A DNA stretch of 64,000 nucleotides from Lepturacanthus savala (lineage: Eukaryota > Chordata > Actinopteri > Scombriformes > Trichiuridae), in the NCBI GenBank assembly GCA_030544235.1, contig CM060463.1, positions 11,135,690-11,199,689 of the forward strand, in the 5' to 3' direction. The position numbers were made by a program, and so were the translations under genes. Positions within the stretch are counted from its first letter, which is position 1, and each line of letters opens with the position of its first letter. Of this stretch, positions 38,357 to 49,727 are shown piece by piece. The notes beneath the pieces were generated by a model. It was not told the DNA's origin. It saw only the letters and a program-made list of their open reading frames with translations, and did no database searches.

Positions 38357-38544
38357 TACACACACACACACACACATCATCCTTTTACCCGGTAGCAGCA
38401 GCGTGATGGGTAGACATAGTGCCGGCCTTTCGCACCCATCCATTACATGTTGTTTGTCTTCTGCTGCCTCTGCTCCACCTTGTTCACTCAAGGGTGGAGT
38501 GCCTGAGATTGCATGTTCGTGTGTGTGTGTGTGTGTGTGTGTGT
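38357..38544. repeat. CA tract and GT tract in opposite orientation
   Basis: (CA)n lies at about 38357-38375 and (GT)n at about 38518-38544. They could pair as a long-range hairpin. A purine-rich GA tract follows at 38,709-38,748. Confidence 0.85.
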
Positions 38545-39272
38545 ACCAGAAGGATTAATGTAATAGCGACAAAGAGCATTTATTTGTCCATATGTTGAGC
38601 ACACACTGTAAAGGTATTAGTGGGAGGATGGGGTTAAAAGAGGGAGAAAGAGATGTAGTAAATCAGGAATGAGGCATTATAGGAGTGTAAGCACTGACCA
38701 CTCATCTATAGAAAGAGAAAGAGAGAGAGAGAAAGAGAGAGAGAGAGGGATGCTGCCAAGAGGTTATTAGATAAACCACATAATCACCCGTCGAGGCCCC
38801 AGTAGCACTATGTAAGCCTCAGGGCCGAGAGGTGTTAAAGGTAGTTTATGAGCATGTTTATGGAGATCGATACGTGTAAGCTGCAGTGGCGGGGGACTGA
38901 GTGCAAAAACATCAGGGAGATTGCTGTTTGTCTGGAGGCACCAACAGCCTCCACCGTCAGGCTGCTGAAAGGTTAGAGTTGTTCTGCTCGGAATAAACTA
39001 TTATTCACGATATCCGGCACGATTTAAAGTTCAGGTGGAGCAGGAGCCGTCTGAGTTATGGGAGGCGTTTTACTAAGCTTGCAAAAAGAGGTGAAAAACA
39101 CAACAGCAAATAACTGCCTATTATGCAACATGAATGAATGAATAATAAAAAAAAGCACAATAAATATGAATCCACCCATTGATTAGAAGTATTTATAATT
39201 TTTTGCTGTGTACACTGCAAAAAAGAAATTGAGTCAACTCAAAAATTCAAGGCAACAAACTTTGATAAAATC

Positions 39273-39310
<38 letters not shown>
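39273..39310. repeat. AGAT tetranucleotide microsatellite
   Basis: About nine ATAG units followed by AT-rich, low-complexity DNA to about 39,590. Confidence 0.95.
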
Positions 39311-40396
39311 GAGGTGCAGCGGCAAGATTATGATAATTCTACTGGTGGTTGTAGTATAATAATAATACACTATAATATAACATATTATAATATAACAGTA
39401 TACAAATAGTATACAGTATATAAAAAGATCAGTGCAAGTTTCACAGTGTACTTGTACTATAATAGTAATAATAATGATAATATAATAAAATACATATTAT
39501 GATAATATAATAATATAATATAAAAGTATAATAGTGTAGTACAGTGATAGTGATAATAGTAGTATACTAATATATAACAATATAGATGAAAGACATTAAC
39601 AGAGGAACAAAACAGACTGGACTGAAAAAAGAAACCAAAAGTAAAAACTGAAAAATGAGAAATGCTAAACTTCTCTATGTAGAGGTAAGGTGTCTGCTGG
39701 GTGATGAATATCTCTCTGTGGAATTTTGCTGTATTTTTCTCTTTTACTTCATACAGTCATATGATGTATTGTTAAAATAAGAATATGGATTATAGCAGGA
39801 TTATAAATGCATCTTTTCTCAATCATGAGCGTTAATGTGTCCCCAAAGACGATAAGACTTATTCTCTATAGGGACGACAAGTGCGGCTACAAAGTTTCCA
39901 TCATGTATCCGCAAATTTTCTTGCTTTCAAAAACATTCTTCATTCAACATAGTTTTGCGTACAATGGCTGTAAGATATGAATGATATCTGTGCTATGTAC
40001 CCATTATTTTCAGATAAAGTACTTTTCTTACTTCCCATGATAAGAGGCAAACATAGCTGACCTCAGGTCACGTCTGTCAAATTATTTTTAGCACAGCGAC
40101 AAATTTACTTTAGCGTCATAAAATCTTCCCTCTGGGTCAAAGAGCGCAAGTGTTTGCTGGCCTCGTTATTTTATAACCGACAACAATCACACATGGAGGG
40201 GAAGACGACGAGATACAGACTCAGTGCGTTCTAGAAAAAAAAGAAGCGATTACAATTTCAGACATGCTGAAACAGAGGGAGTACATGAGACAGATTATTA
40301 TGTTTAATTATGATGTTTAATTCAAAGACCCGTGTCATCAAATGGTGGCATTTCCCTTTAAAAGTAGAACTGCCTTCTGGATTAGTCTGCTATTAT

Positions 40397-41369
40397 CAGT
40401 GTTGGGCAAGTTACTTCAGAACTGTAATGCATTATTTATTACTTGTTACTGTCATGTCAAAGTAATTACAATATTGCTGTGTTTAAAATGTAAGTCATTA
40501 CATTTCTATTGAATTACTTTTAAGTTACTCTCACCAAAATAAATGGAAATAGGGATTTGGCTAAATATAGCTCACCTTTGTCATTATTACAGCGAATCAC
40601 AACAGGGATCTTGCTGATAAGTTTTCAAAAAGCTGGTGATTCCACTGTTGAAAGTGTTTTTCATGGCTTGAGTGACAAGTCTTCTAACGTCTTGATGCTG
40701 AAGAATCTCAGAGCAGGAGAATGTTAAATTTCAGCTGTTTTGTGATTTTATCTCCACTCTCATGCTCTGCTTGGTTCCTTGCTAACTCCATTTTACTACG
40801 GCATCTCTGTAAATGTTAAATTACCGGTGACATTTCACTGCTGCTGACCTTGAGGTGATTTTAGCGAATTTGTATTAAGAAAAAAACAAAAATAACGACC
40901 ACTGCAATCCAGGTTAAAAACGCATTGTAATGCATGTTACTGACATTTGTACCAAGTAAAGTTCATTCATCTTTTAAACCCGCTTATTCCTCATTAGGGT
41001 TGCAGGGGTCTGCTGGAGCCAATCCCAGCGCATTACAGGTGAGAGGCAGGGGATACACCCTAGATGGTCACCATGCAATCGTGGGGCACACACACCATTC
41101 ACTTACACCTATGAGCAATTTAGAGTCTCCAATTAACCTCAGCATGTTTTTGGACTGTGGGAGGAAGCTGGAGAACCTGGAGAAAACCCACACAGACACA
41201 GGGAGAACAAGTCTCAGACTAAGGTCAAACCTGTGACCTTCTTCTGCACCACCGTGTTGCCTCCAAGTCAAATATTACTTTATTATTATTATTATTTTAC
41301 TACGTTACAGCAAAAATCAATGCATTATGGTAATGTATTACTTTTATAAAACATTGATCCCAACATTGA
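40397..41369. repeat. Repeat element with imperfect inverted ends, interrupted by another repeat
   Basis: The left end CAGTGTTGGGCAAGTTACTT and the reverse complement of the right end, CAATGTTGGGATCAATGTTT, are similar. The interior contains many GTAATGCATTA-type strings on both sides of the nested copy. It is a likely nonautonomous DNA transposon of undetermined family. Confidence 0.5.
40963..41250 (+). repeat. Dispersed repeat family, copy 2, nested in another repeat
   Basis: It matches the copies at 2475 and 46551 along its length. It is inserted inside the element at 40397-41369, whose two halves continue on either side. Confidence 0.75.
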
Positions 41370-42930
41370 CTATTACATACTTTTCTTCTCAAAAGATCCT
41401 GAGACTGATAATGAAAGTGGAATTCCCTGAAGAAATTACACAGTTAAAGCAATTTGCCTCACAGTAATGAAAATGATAATGCAGTCTTGCACAGTGTCAT
41501 GATTGTGAACCTTGACCCCCACACACACGCACACACACAGACATACACTCACACACACACACATGCACACATACACACAGACACTCAGTGCAGCAGCAGT
41601 GCCACATAGGATCACAGTTAAAAACAAAACAATGCAGACCTGCAGCTTTGCAGCCTATGGCAAGTGAGTCAGGCGTTGATCGAGGAAGCTTCCTGTTCAG
41701 GACAGTGAACGCAGCACGGCGGCACAGTGACAGAGAAGACGAGCTCGCCCCGGCACACGGAACAACTGCGTTCTCCCAACCCACAGAGCAGCTCACGCTT
41801 TACTGACTGCTCACTGAATTGGATAATTTGTTTCCAGAGTTTTACAAAAAGCATAACGAGAAGGTTTTATGTATGTCGGTATGTGTGTTTGTGTGTGTGT
41901 GTGTGGAGGGGGGTGATGGGAAATGTGGTGCATGTGGTCATGCATTTACCAGTGCTCGTGAACACGTCTCTGGTTATTTCAGAGCCCTACGAACGTAAAC
42001 GCTTTCGAAAATAGTGAAACATTAAATATTCATATGTCAGAAGCGGACATAAATGGCTCTGCAGACCCCCGTTGTTGCGTTTTCTTACTTTCTGTAAGAA
42101 AAAATAGGAAAACATTTTAATTTTCCCGCTCTTTTTTCCCCATTCCACGTACAACCTGTAGCTTCAAGGTTATTAATATGAAAGATGAGGGTCCATCTGT
42201 TTTTTTGAAAATAAAATACGCACCCATGAAGAAGGTTTAAAAACTGCGGTTTCAGTGTCAGTCTTTATGGTGCTTAGCAGCTTGGATGTTAGTCAAAAAA
42301 GTATCAAAACGTCCACAGAAACATCTTAAACCGCTGCTACAGCATAACTCACTTCTTAACTCCATAGCCATATGCTCAGTATGTTCCACACAGTCATGTT
42401 TTCCCCAAAATATATGGATAGATACATTTTTGTTCTTGTCACAAACCTCACCCATGACCTTTTTTGTATTCTTTAAAGTGCCTGCATTATATTTTCCACA
42501 GGCATACCATGAATGCATGGATAAACGATACGGTTTAAAGTCGCACACGTTTGGAAGGCCCTCTTATGTTGGAGCTCTGTTTTGAATTATTGTTCACTTC
42601 CTGGCTCCTCACATCGCTCACATCGCCTCTACATGTGAAATCCTATACAGCCTTGACATACATAAGTGGAGCAGAGTAACAACCAGGCACTCCCGGGTGC
42701 TGTAGGCCCTTTCCCTACAATCCCACAGCCGCTCTCTCAGGGGGACGACTCGCTAAGTCTCCCCCTACATCTGCTGGAGTCCTGCCAAGCCTTCAAGCCT
42801 TCAGTCAACTCTAGCATAGCAGAAAGAAACATTTTTACTGTTGGGGACGGCCCATGTGAAAACCTCTCCCTATATGTTACGGGGAAGACAAACTTTAAAA
42901 CTGTATGGAAGGACTGTAATTAAAAAATAT

Positions 42931-42936
42931 ATTAAA

Positions 42937-43004
<68 letters not shown>
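42931..43004. repeat. TA microsatellite
   Basis: About 30 or more TA units, after short AAAATATAT-type stretches, in intergenic DNA. Confidence 0.95.
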
Positions 43005-43011
<7 letters not shown>

Positions 43012-45189
43012 TAAGGATGCTGTTATAAAAATGTTTATATTAATATTAGATTATTAATTAATATTATGGTAATTGGTTCAGGTTCAAGGACTATAATATA
43101 ATAACAAAACCCACACAGAATGATTACCTGCCGCCTGGGGCATTTCAGCCTCTTTTTCTTCTTTTCTTCTTATTCACATGGACAAAATTGAAATTGCAAT
43201 TTGCAATTGAAAGTGCAATTGAATGATATTGAACATTAAATAACATATAAAGTATACAGAGAATTCCCTACGTTTCATTTAGCATTTTGATCGTTAGAGG
43301 AATAAATTAGCATTTATACCTATTACATTTGCACTGTGGCATCTTGTATCTTCTTTCCGACCTCATCAATATGTATTTAGAGTTTGCCGTAATACTGTTT
43401 GCTCAAATATATATGGCTTGGAAAGTCATTGGGGGGAATCTGGGCTTTACATGTCACACTTGTCTCTTTTTCCTCCCTGATACACTTTCAGATCTACACA
43501 GGCAAATACTCTCCGGCAGAATCACCAGTCTCACCAAAAAAATGATCACCATTACTACCAATTACCAGCCATTGTTGCTTCCTCTACTTTTTCTCGTGAT
43601 GAAGGAAAGAAATTATTGATGAGAAAAATAACGAGAGAACGATCGAAGGCAATTACATCCACGTAAAAGAATGTTCAGAATCCGAGAAAGAGATAAAGAC
43701 AATTACATACTGTAGATGGAGAATTACAGAATTATGGACAGTGGGGAAGCTGGGCTAAGGCAGCAGGGATGAATACACTGCTTGATGGGATCAGATGAGC
43801 CAGGCCTCTTACCTAGGGAACAGCAGATGAGCTTTTCCCAACCTAAAAATAACAATGAAAGTACTCTTGGTCCCATGGGAGAAAAAAAAGCCATTGGCCT
43901 GGATGGGACGGAAAATAGTAAGTGCACTTTTAAGCTAAGCCTCACAACTTTCTCTTGTCTACATGCGTTATCGGCTGCTCATACATGAAATGCATGTTTA
44001 ATACTCGCTCAACTCAATGTTTCAGCGGAAATCCTCCTTGCAGGCAAGCGATGTACAAAAAAAAATACTTGAATATAGAAGTGCTTAAAACATAACGCGG
44101 GAAGCAAGCGTCATAAATTATGAACATCCTCATTCATCTAGAGCACCATTAAACAAAATAGCACTATTTAGCACCACATTCCTAACTATAAAAAATACAT
44201 CAACTGCAGCTATTAAATAGTACAAGAAAAAAAAAAAAAACAGCCCGAGAGATTATCCTTCAGTGGTGTGAAGGTTTAGATTGAGGGTGGAAAATAGCCA
44301 GAGAGGGAGGGCATGATGGAGATGCGTACCTGCCACTCATGTGTCATGATATACTGTAGGGAGCAGGACTACTAAAAACCCTTTCTTGATTTGACTCAAC
44401 AGGCATGGGCTAATTACCCATTTCCTCCTACTTTACCCATTTTCTCTGGCTCGAGAAATAGTGAAACGAGAGAAATGAGGGAAAAAAAGAGAATGTCTTG
44501 AATGTGAATAGTAGAGCTTAACGGGGCCGTACTTTGCAATTTTTTCAGAATTTCCATGGTCTATTTATAAAATTTAGCATGCTTTTATGGTCCAAAAGCT
44601 CTTAGCTAGACCTGCAGCAGCAATGCAGTCTGCAGTAGCCTATTTTATGCTATCGGACAGACACACAGACAGAAAGACTTTAATTAATAAATATTCTGCA
44701 TTAATTAGGCTACAGGAGACTCGACTATGCTCAGTAATTACTGTTAAATTGATCATAGGAAAACATACAGACAGACAGAGTTAGCTGCACAGTTCTTTTA
44801 GTGGAACATTAGGCTTTCTCCCAACTGAACTGTAATCTAAGCTATAACTTGGGGCTGCAACTATGATTGAGTCTTCTAAACGTGCATCAGTAAGGCATGT
44901 TCCGTGAGAAATAATGGGAAAACGCTGATTAACTGAATGAAAAACACATGCATGTTTCATAGCTGACCTTTGTACTTTTCTGGTCCACAAGGAATCAGAT
45001 TTATAGTACCCTGGTGGACTTTGAGGTTAATGTCACTTCCAAATATATATCTCCACCTCACCAACATCCAAGTTCAATGCTGTGCTAAGTTGCTCATGTT
45101 AAGTCCACTTCAGTAAAATGCTTTTAAATGAATCACACACATGGTTCCATCTTATCAAAGTCACATAAACTGCTTTTTTAGTATATTCA

Positions 45190-45345
45190 TGAGTTGGTAG
45201 ACCTGCCAAAGACCATGTTCGTCTTGACTTGAAAAGTGATCTTGTCAGAGACAGTCTTACCTTTGCCTTGCAGTTCACACTTCAAGTGGATTAGGTTTGA
45301 AGCGATGTCTGATAGAAACACAAGGTCTAGTGTCCACTCAGTGTC
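45190..45345 (-). pseudogene. hAT-superfamily transposase remnant (SCAND3/ZBED-like)
   Basis: The minus strand reads TEWTLDLVFLSDIASNLIHL followed by KCELQGKGKTVSDKITFQVK, the F(L)-DI--HLN-LN-ELQGKGKT(V/I) motif found in hAT-derived transposases and domesticated relatives such as GTF2IRD2- and ZBED-type proteins. Stops follow soon after and no upstream zinc finger or downstream dimerisation domain is evident. The neighbouring frame at 45346-45645 could be more of the same element, but I could not recognise it. Confidence 0.55.
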
Positions 45346-46550
45346 CTAAGGCAGTGAGCCCCCCCCCCCCGAACACTTTGATTTCGCCCAAAAGTGACAC
45401 AAAGCACTGCAAAACCCTTCCCATGCCGAGCCGTCTGTATTAGCGAGAGATTGTGGTTTGAGGGCTGATGAGGAGCATAGAGGCAGTTTTAGACTCGAAA
45501 ACTGTGTTTGCGTTTGCATGTTATATGTGATGCTCTCTTCCGTCATGACCTTCAGTTGGGGGATTTGGGGTTGGAGGTCACCCAGCTCCTCTGCCAGCCT
45601 TCCGTCACACAGTGTCACCCAAATCGGATCGACAGAGGCACACACGTTGCCACAGGCCCTGAAATATCCTATTCCCTTTCCACCCCATCCATCAGTCTCT
45701 ATATGTCAGCTAACATTTGCTGCTACTCTGTTTCGCAGTGCATCATGCTTCCTCTGTCTGTCTTTCACTCTCTTTGCTCATGTTAATAAATTCAGACCTT
45801 CCACTGTGCACGCAAACAGTGTGTCTAACGTTGTGTCTTATCCACATGAATCAAAACCACAAACAGTCTGCAGCTCTAAATGGCATGCAATCAACAATCA
45901 CAGCCCACAACCATTACAACATGCAGTGTGTTGACAACCGATGGTAATGCTGTCTTTTACAACCATGCATTATCGTTTATATAACGCTACAAGAACTACA
46001 TAATAAACTCCCACCTTCAGAACATGTAATAAATGTCTGCACTAATTGTGAGGAGTTATACAGACAAGTCAGGACCCCATCATGGAGCTCTGTCATTAAA
46101 GCAGCACACTGTCACTTTTTTCCATTGTGCCGCTGTGTTATGACAGCATACGTCATGAGGAAGACCTGCATGTGAATGGTTTGTTTACCATAAACTATTA
46201 TTAGCCATCATTTCAGTTCAAGCTGGCTGATGCGCCCCGTGGCAACGCTGTCAAGTAATGACAGAGTGAACTTAATGGCCAACAGTAATAATGCAGCCCT
46301 CAACTTTGACAGCGTTGCTCGGATGACTTTGGTGCTGCACTACGACAGTCCTCCGCCAATTGTAGCTTTCATGATGTATGTACCCATTCATCACTGCTGA
46401 TTTTCAGAGTATGTGGTGTGATATAAGCATCATGGACACATCTGTTCCACTATTTGCAAAATGCAAATTTGCGTCATGAATTTTCTGTACTAGCATAGTA
46501 CATAGCAACTAGAATAATTTATATCACATTTTGACATAAATTATTAGTCA

Positions 46551-46815
46551 GTCATTCATCTTCTAAACCCGCTTATTCCTCATCAGGGTCGCAGGGGTCT
46601 GCTGGAGCCAATCCCAGTGCATTACAGGCGAGAGCAAGGATACACCCCAGATGGTCGTCAGCCTATTGTAAGGTTAAAAAAAACTTACATACTCACATCA
46701 ATGGGCAATTTAGAGTCTCTAGTCAATCTCAGCATGTTTTTGGACTGTGGGAGGAAGCTGGAGCACCCACACAGACATGCAAACTCCACACAGAAAGGTC
46801 CCAGACCAGAAATAT
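46551..46815 (+). repeat. Dispersed repeat family, copy 3
   Basis: It matches the other two copies, with an internal disruption near 46,670-46,690 where the ACACACCATTCACT part is replaced by an A-rich run, and a small deletion near 46,760. Confidence 0.75.
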
Positions 46816-47279
46816 AAAGACTTTACTGTCAAGTCCATCTAGTTCTAAACAACATCTAAACACTTCCTGTTTTAATTTGATAGTAATGCTCCTTTAGTAC
46901 TAGGTTCACCTTCATTTCCTGTCACCATCTTGTTTCACCTCTTCTTTATTGTTTTCCCTACCTGTTTCCCATCGGTCCTCTTCACCTTGTGGATTTAACC
47001 ATGGCTGCATCCAATCCTTAGTAGCACTTCCTACTAACCAGCAGCTACTGTGCCAATGTAGTTTATAGTAGTAGTAGTAGCAGCAGCAGCTGTAGCAGTA
47101 GCAGTAGTAGTAGTAGTAGCTTCTATCTAGGAAGTCAGCCAGTAGTTAGCACAATTCATACGTATTACAGCACACTGCAAAATATGACTGAATGTAGTAA
47201 ACCCTCTGTGTACCATTTACCTACCTGTTGAAAGCCTATTAAGGGATTTGGACATTCTAGATAGTGGATTCCTCATTTT

Positions 47280-47322
47280 GGGTAGTTGCCAGTTTCAGAC
47301 ACAGCGAAACTGGCAACTACCC
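47280..47322. repeat. Perfect 17-bp hairpin
   Basis: GGGTAGTTGCCAGTTTC (47280-47296) and its exact reverse complement (47306-47322) are separated by nine bases. Confidence 0.9.
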
Positions 47323-49260
47323 TATGTAAAACGCTGCCTGTTACTGACCTTTACTTCTCTTTTCGGATCTGTCATTTTTTTGATACCTTTGCCAATCCTG
47401 ATTAACCATCTGTATGCTGATGTAAGCCTCAGTAAATGACCTGGCTTTTGTATGAACCCTCTCTACGCATGTGCATTTGTGTCCTGGTTTTCTATGCTCA
47501 CATTCATGACATTTGAATGTATACACCTTGTGTAGTTTGGGTGAATTACCGCTTTTGACTACATTCGTAGCAGGAAAGAATTGGACGACACCTTAAATGA
47601 CTCATAACTGTAATAGATGTAGAAACAGAGAAGCCTCTTAACACATCCATCCACAGAGGAACCTCTCTCCTTTGGAAACTTCCCCCAGAAATTCACTCAC
47701 ACAGCTCCTATTTCAATGTTTTATGTTCTTGCCATTTTTGCAAACTTTTTTTGTACATGAAGTGAACTTTTGCATTAATATTTTACCGAGCTCCATCATT
47801 CTTTTTAATTCAGAGGAACTCTAATGGGTCGTCCCAGCTGTGAAAACTAGATGACTGTAAGGATTTCAAGGGCCATCTCATGCTTCCCGTGAATGAGATC
47901 CGACTGTTTCACATTACTGTTGCATCATCCTCTACGTCATGAGACACAAAGTATGTTTTTTTTCATGGATGGAAACCTAAAAGAGCATTAGAACCACATA
48001 CGAACCTTTTATTGTTATTAATTTTTTTTTTATTTACATTGTGTAACGAGCGAGTTTTGTGCGAGTGACGTTCGCTGACCCGTAACTTATCCGTACTCAT
48101 CATGTAACACCCTGTAAATGAGGAAGGTCTTATTTCTCTGCTTTAGATGTCAGTTTAATCTACTTTACCTCTGTGCCCTGATAATGCCTCATTCATCATG
48201 ATATCCAGAGAGTGATAGAGGGAAATAGAGAGAGAGACAGTGCGTAGATTGAAGGGGGAAAAAAAGTGAAATCCTTCTCTTAACTATAAAGCAGGGCTGC
48301 AAAGCTCAATGTTGCTCTGGAAGATTAAGAATGAATGGCTCGTCACAAAAAGGCCATCAGATTATCTGACTGGGCTGCGGAGAGCTGTCGTATCACAGCC
48401 AATGACGGGGGGAGTTCTCATAACAAGAATCTAATGAGGCACTTGGAATGTTCCAGACTCTTACTGTAAGATCTACTGTACTGAACCCCCCCCCCCCCAG
48501 ATGAAGCTCTGTTCGTTCTTTAAGTGCGATTCGGCAGTGAACGACATGCATCTTTAACTAATGCCCGGGACAGGAATGGGACATTGAGTGAATTAAAGAC
48601 ATTATTCTGCATATTTAACTGCCTGAATTCACGTCAGAAAGTTTCCAAAGCTGGCTGTGATCCCAAGCAATAACACATCAGCTGGATCTGGATGCTGCAA
48701 ATGTTTGGCTCCCCCATAACTTCAATATAACCCTGAACAGCAAATGCAAAGCAAATGCTTCCCCCTCTCTCTCTCCTGCCTTTACATCACTTAATCTGAC
48801 GTTATCTCTATTAACCTTTACATATTCCCAAATGCATAAAAGGGAGCGGCATGTCATCTCTGGGATGTGTCTTGACTATGCATCCTATCCTTAAACAATA
48901 GTGACGTGTGTTTACTTGGTTGCCATAACACACCTGGCTGCGCTTATAAGGCCTATACGCTTGAGAATTGTCGGCAGATCTCTTCCTCCGACAGAAGAAA
49001 CTTACTGTCACCCTGCAGCGCATCAGATGAGTGACATATGGGTCATCGTGTCGGGGAACGTTCCCAGTTGCCCTGCAAAGCTCCGCGGGAACCAGCAGCG
49101 AGGATCATCTCCTTTTTTGGACTGGCAGCTGAGCAGACTTAAGTATCGTTTTTATCTGCATTTTCAGAGCTTAGGGAGGGGATTGGCTGTGTTTAGATGA
49201 GGACTGGTGAATGTTTGACCATTTTACATTGCAATTAAAAATATGTTTTTCTAGATGTTG

Positions 49261-49704
49261 TAGATCTAGACCAGGGGTGGGCAGTCCTGGTCCTGGAGGG
49301 CCGGTGCGGGTGCAGGTTTTTGTTCCAACCAAGAAGTAAGACACCTGATTCTACGGATGAAGGCCTTAGCAAGGGGTTTCAATGGTAGATTAGTAGAAAC
49401 AGGTGTGTTACTGATTTGTTGAAATAAAAGCCTACACCCACGCCGGCCCTTCTGGACCAGGATACTTTGGACATGGACGCCATGATGAGCACCACCTACT
49501 CATGGCTGGAGAACCCGGTGAAGTTGAAGGAATCCCATGGAGTTAATAACACCCTAGATACGGAAATCATTCCAAAGTCTGATGATGAGGATAAGGAGGA
49601 GACTCACATCTTCATCGTGGAGGGCTTCCTTCTTTACACTTACCAACCTTTGATCGACGTGCTGAACCAGCATCACTTTACATTCACTTTATTTAGATCT
49701 AGAC
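49261..49704. repeat. 11-bp direct repeats flanking the MITE/NMRK-like insertion
   Basis: TAGATCTAGAC occurs at 49261-49271 and again at 49694-49704. The first copy ends exactly where the MITE terminus begins. This resembles a target-site duplication, but hAT elements usually duplicate 8 bp and no matching right terminus precedes the second copy, so the mechanism is open. Confidence 0.55.
49272..49466 (+). mobile_element. hAT-like MITE, 3' end missing or altered
   Basis: The left end CAGGGGTGGGCAGTCCTGG begins immediately after the direct repeat. The inner segment TCCTGGAGGGCCGG is mirrored near 49448-49460 by CCGGCCCTTCTGGACCAGG, so most of both inverted ends are present. The outermost right end (expected to end CACCCCTG) is absent and the sequence passes straight into the NMRK-like frame. 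Terminal-repeat type suggests hAT; the assignment is by recollection of a very common fish repeat. Confidence 0.6.
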
Positions 49705-49727
49705 AGAGGCACGCGGTTCCTCGATAA
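49470..49727 (+). pseudogene. Nicotinamide riboside kinase-like gene fragment (NMRK2-like), broken
   Basis: The open frame reads LDMDAMMSTTYSWLENPVK, then SHGV, and after an acidic spacer THIFIVEGFLLYTYQPLIDVLN. This resembles the middle of nicotinamide riboside kinases, which phosphorylate nicotinamide riboside in NAD+ synthesis; in my memory of the family the matching blocks are LDM-AM...W, HGV and EGFLLY-Y-PL. The fragment starts after the Walker A part of the kinase and loses similarity after about HHFT, reaching a stop at 49725-49727, so it cannot encode an active enzyme. No other NMRK exon was found within the flanks. It abuts a hAT-like MITE and lies between 11-bp direct repeats. It could be a captured exon, a retrocopy fragment or a lone relic exon. 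Confidence 0.65.
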
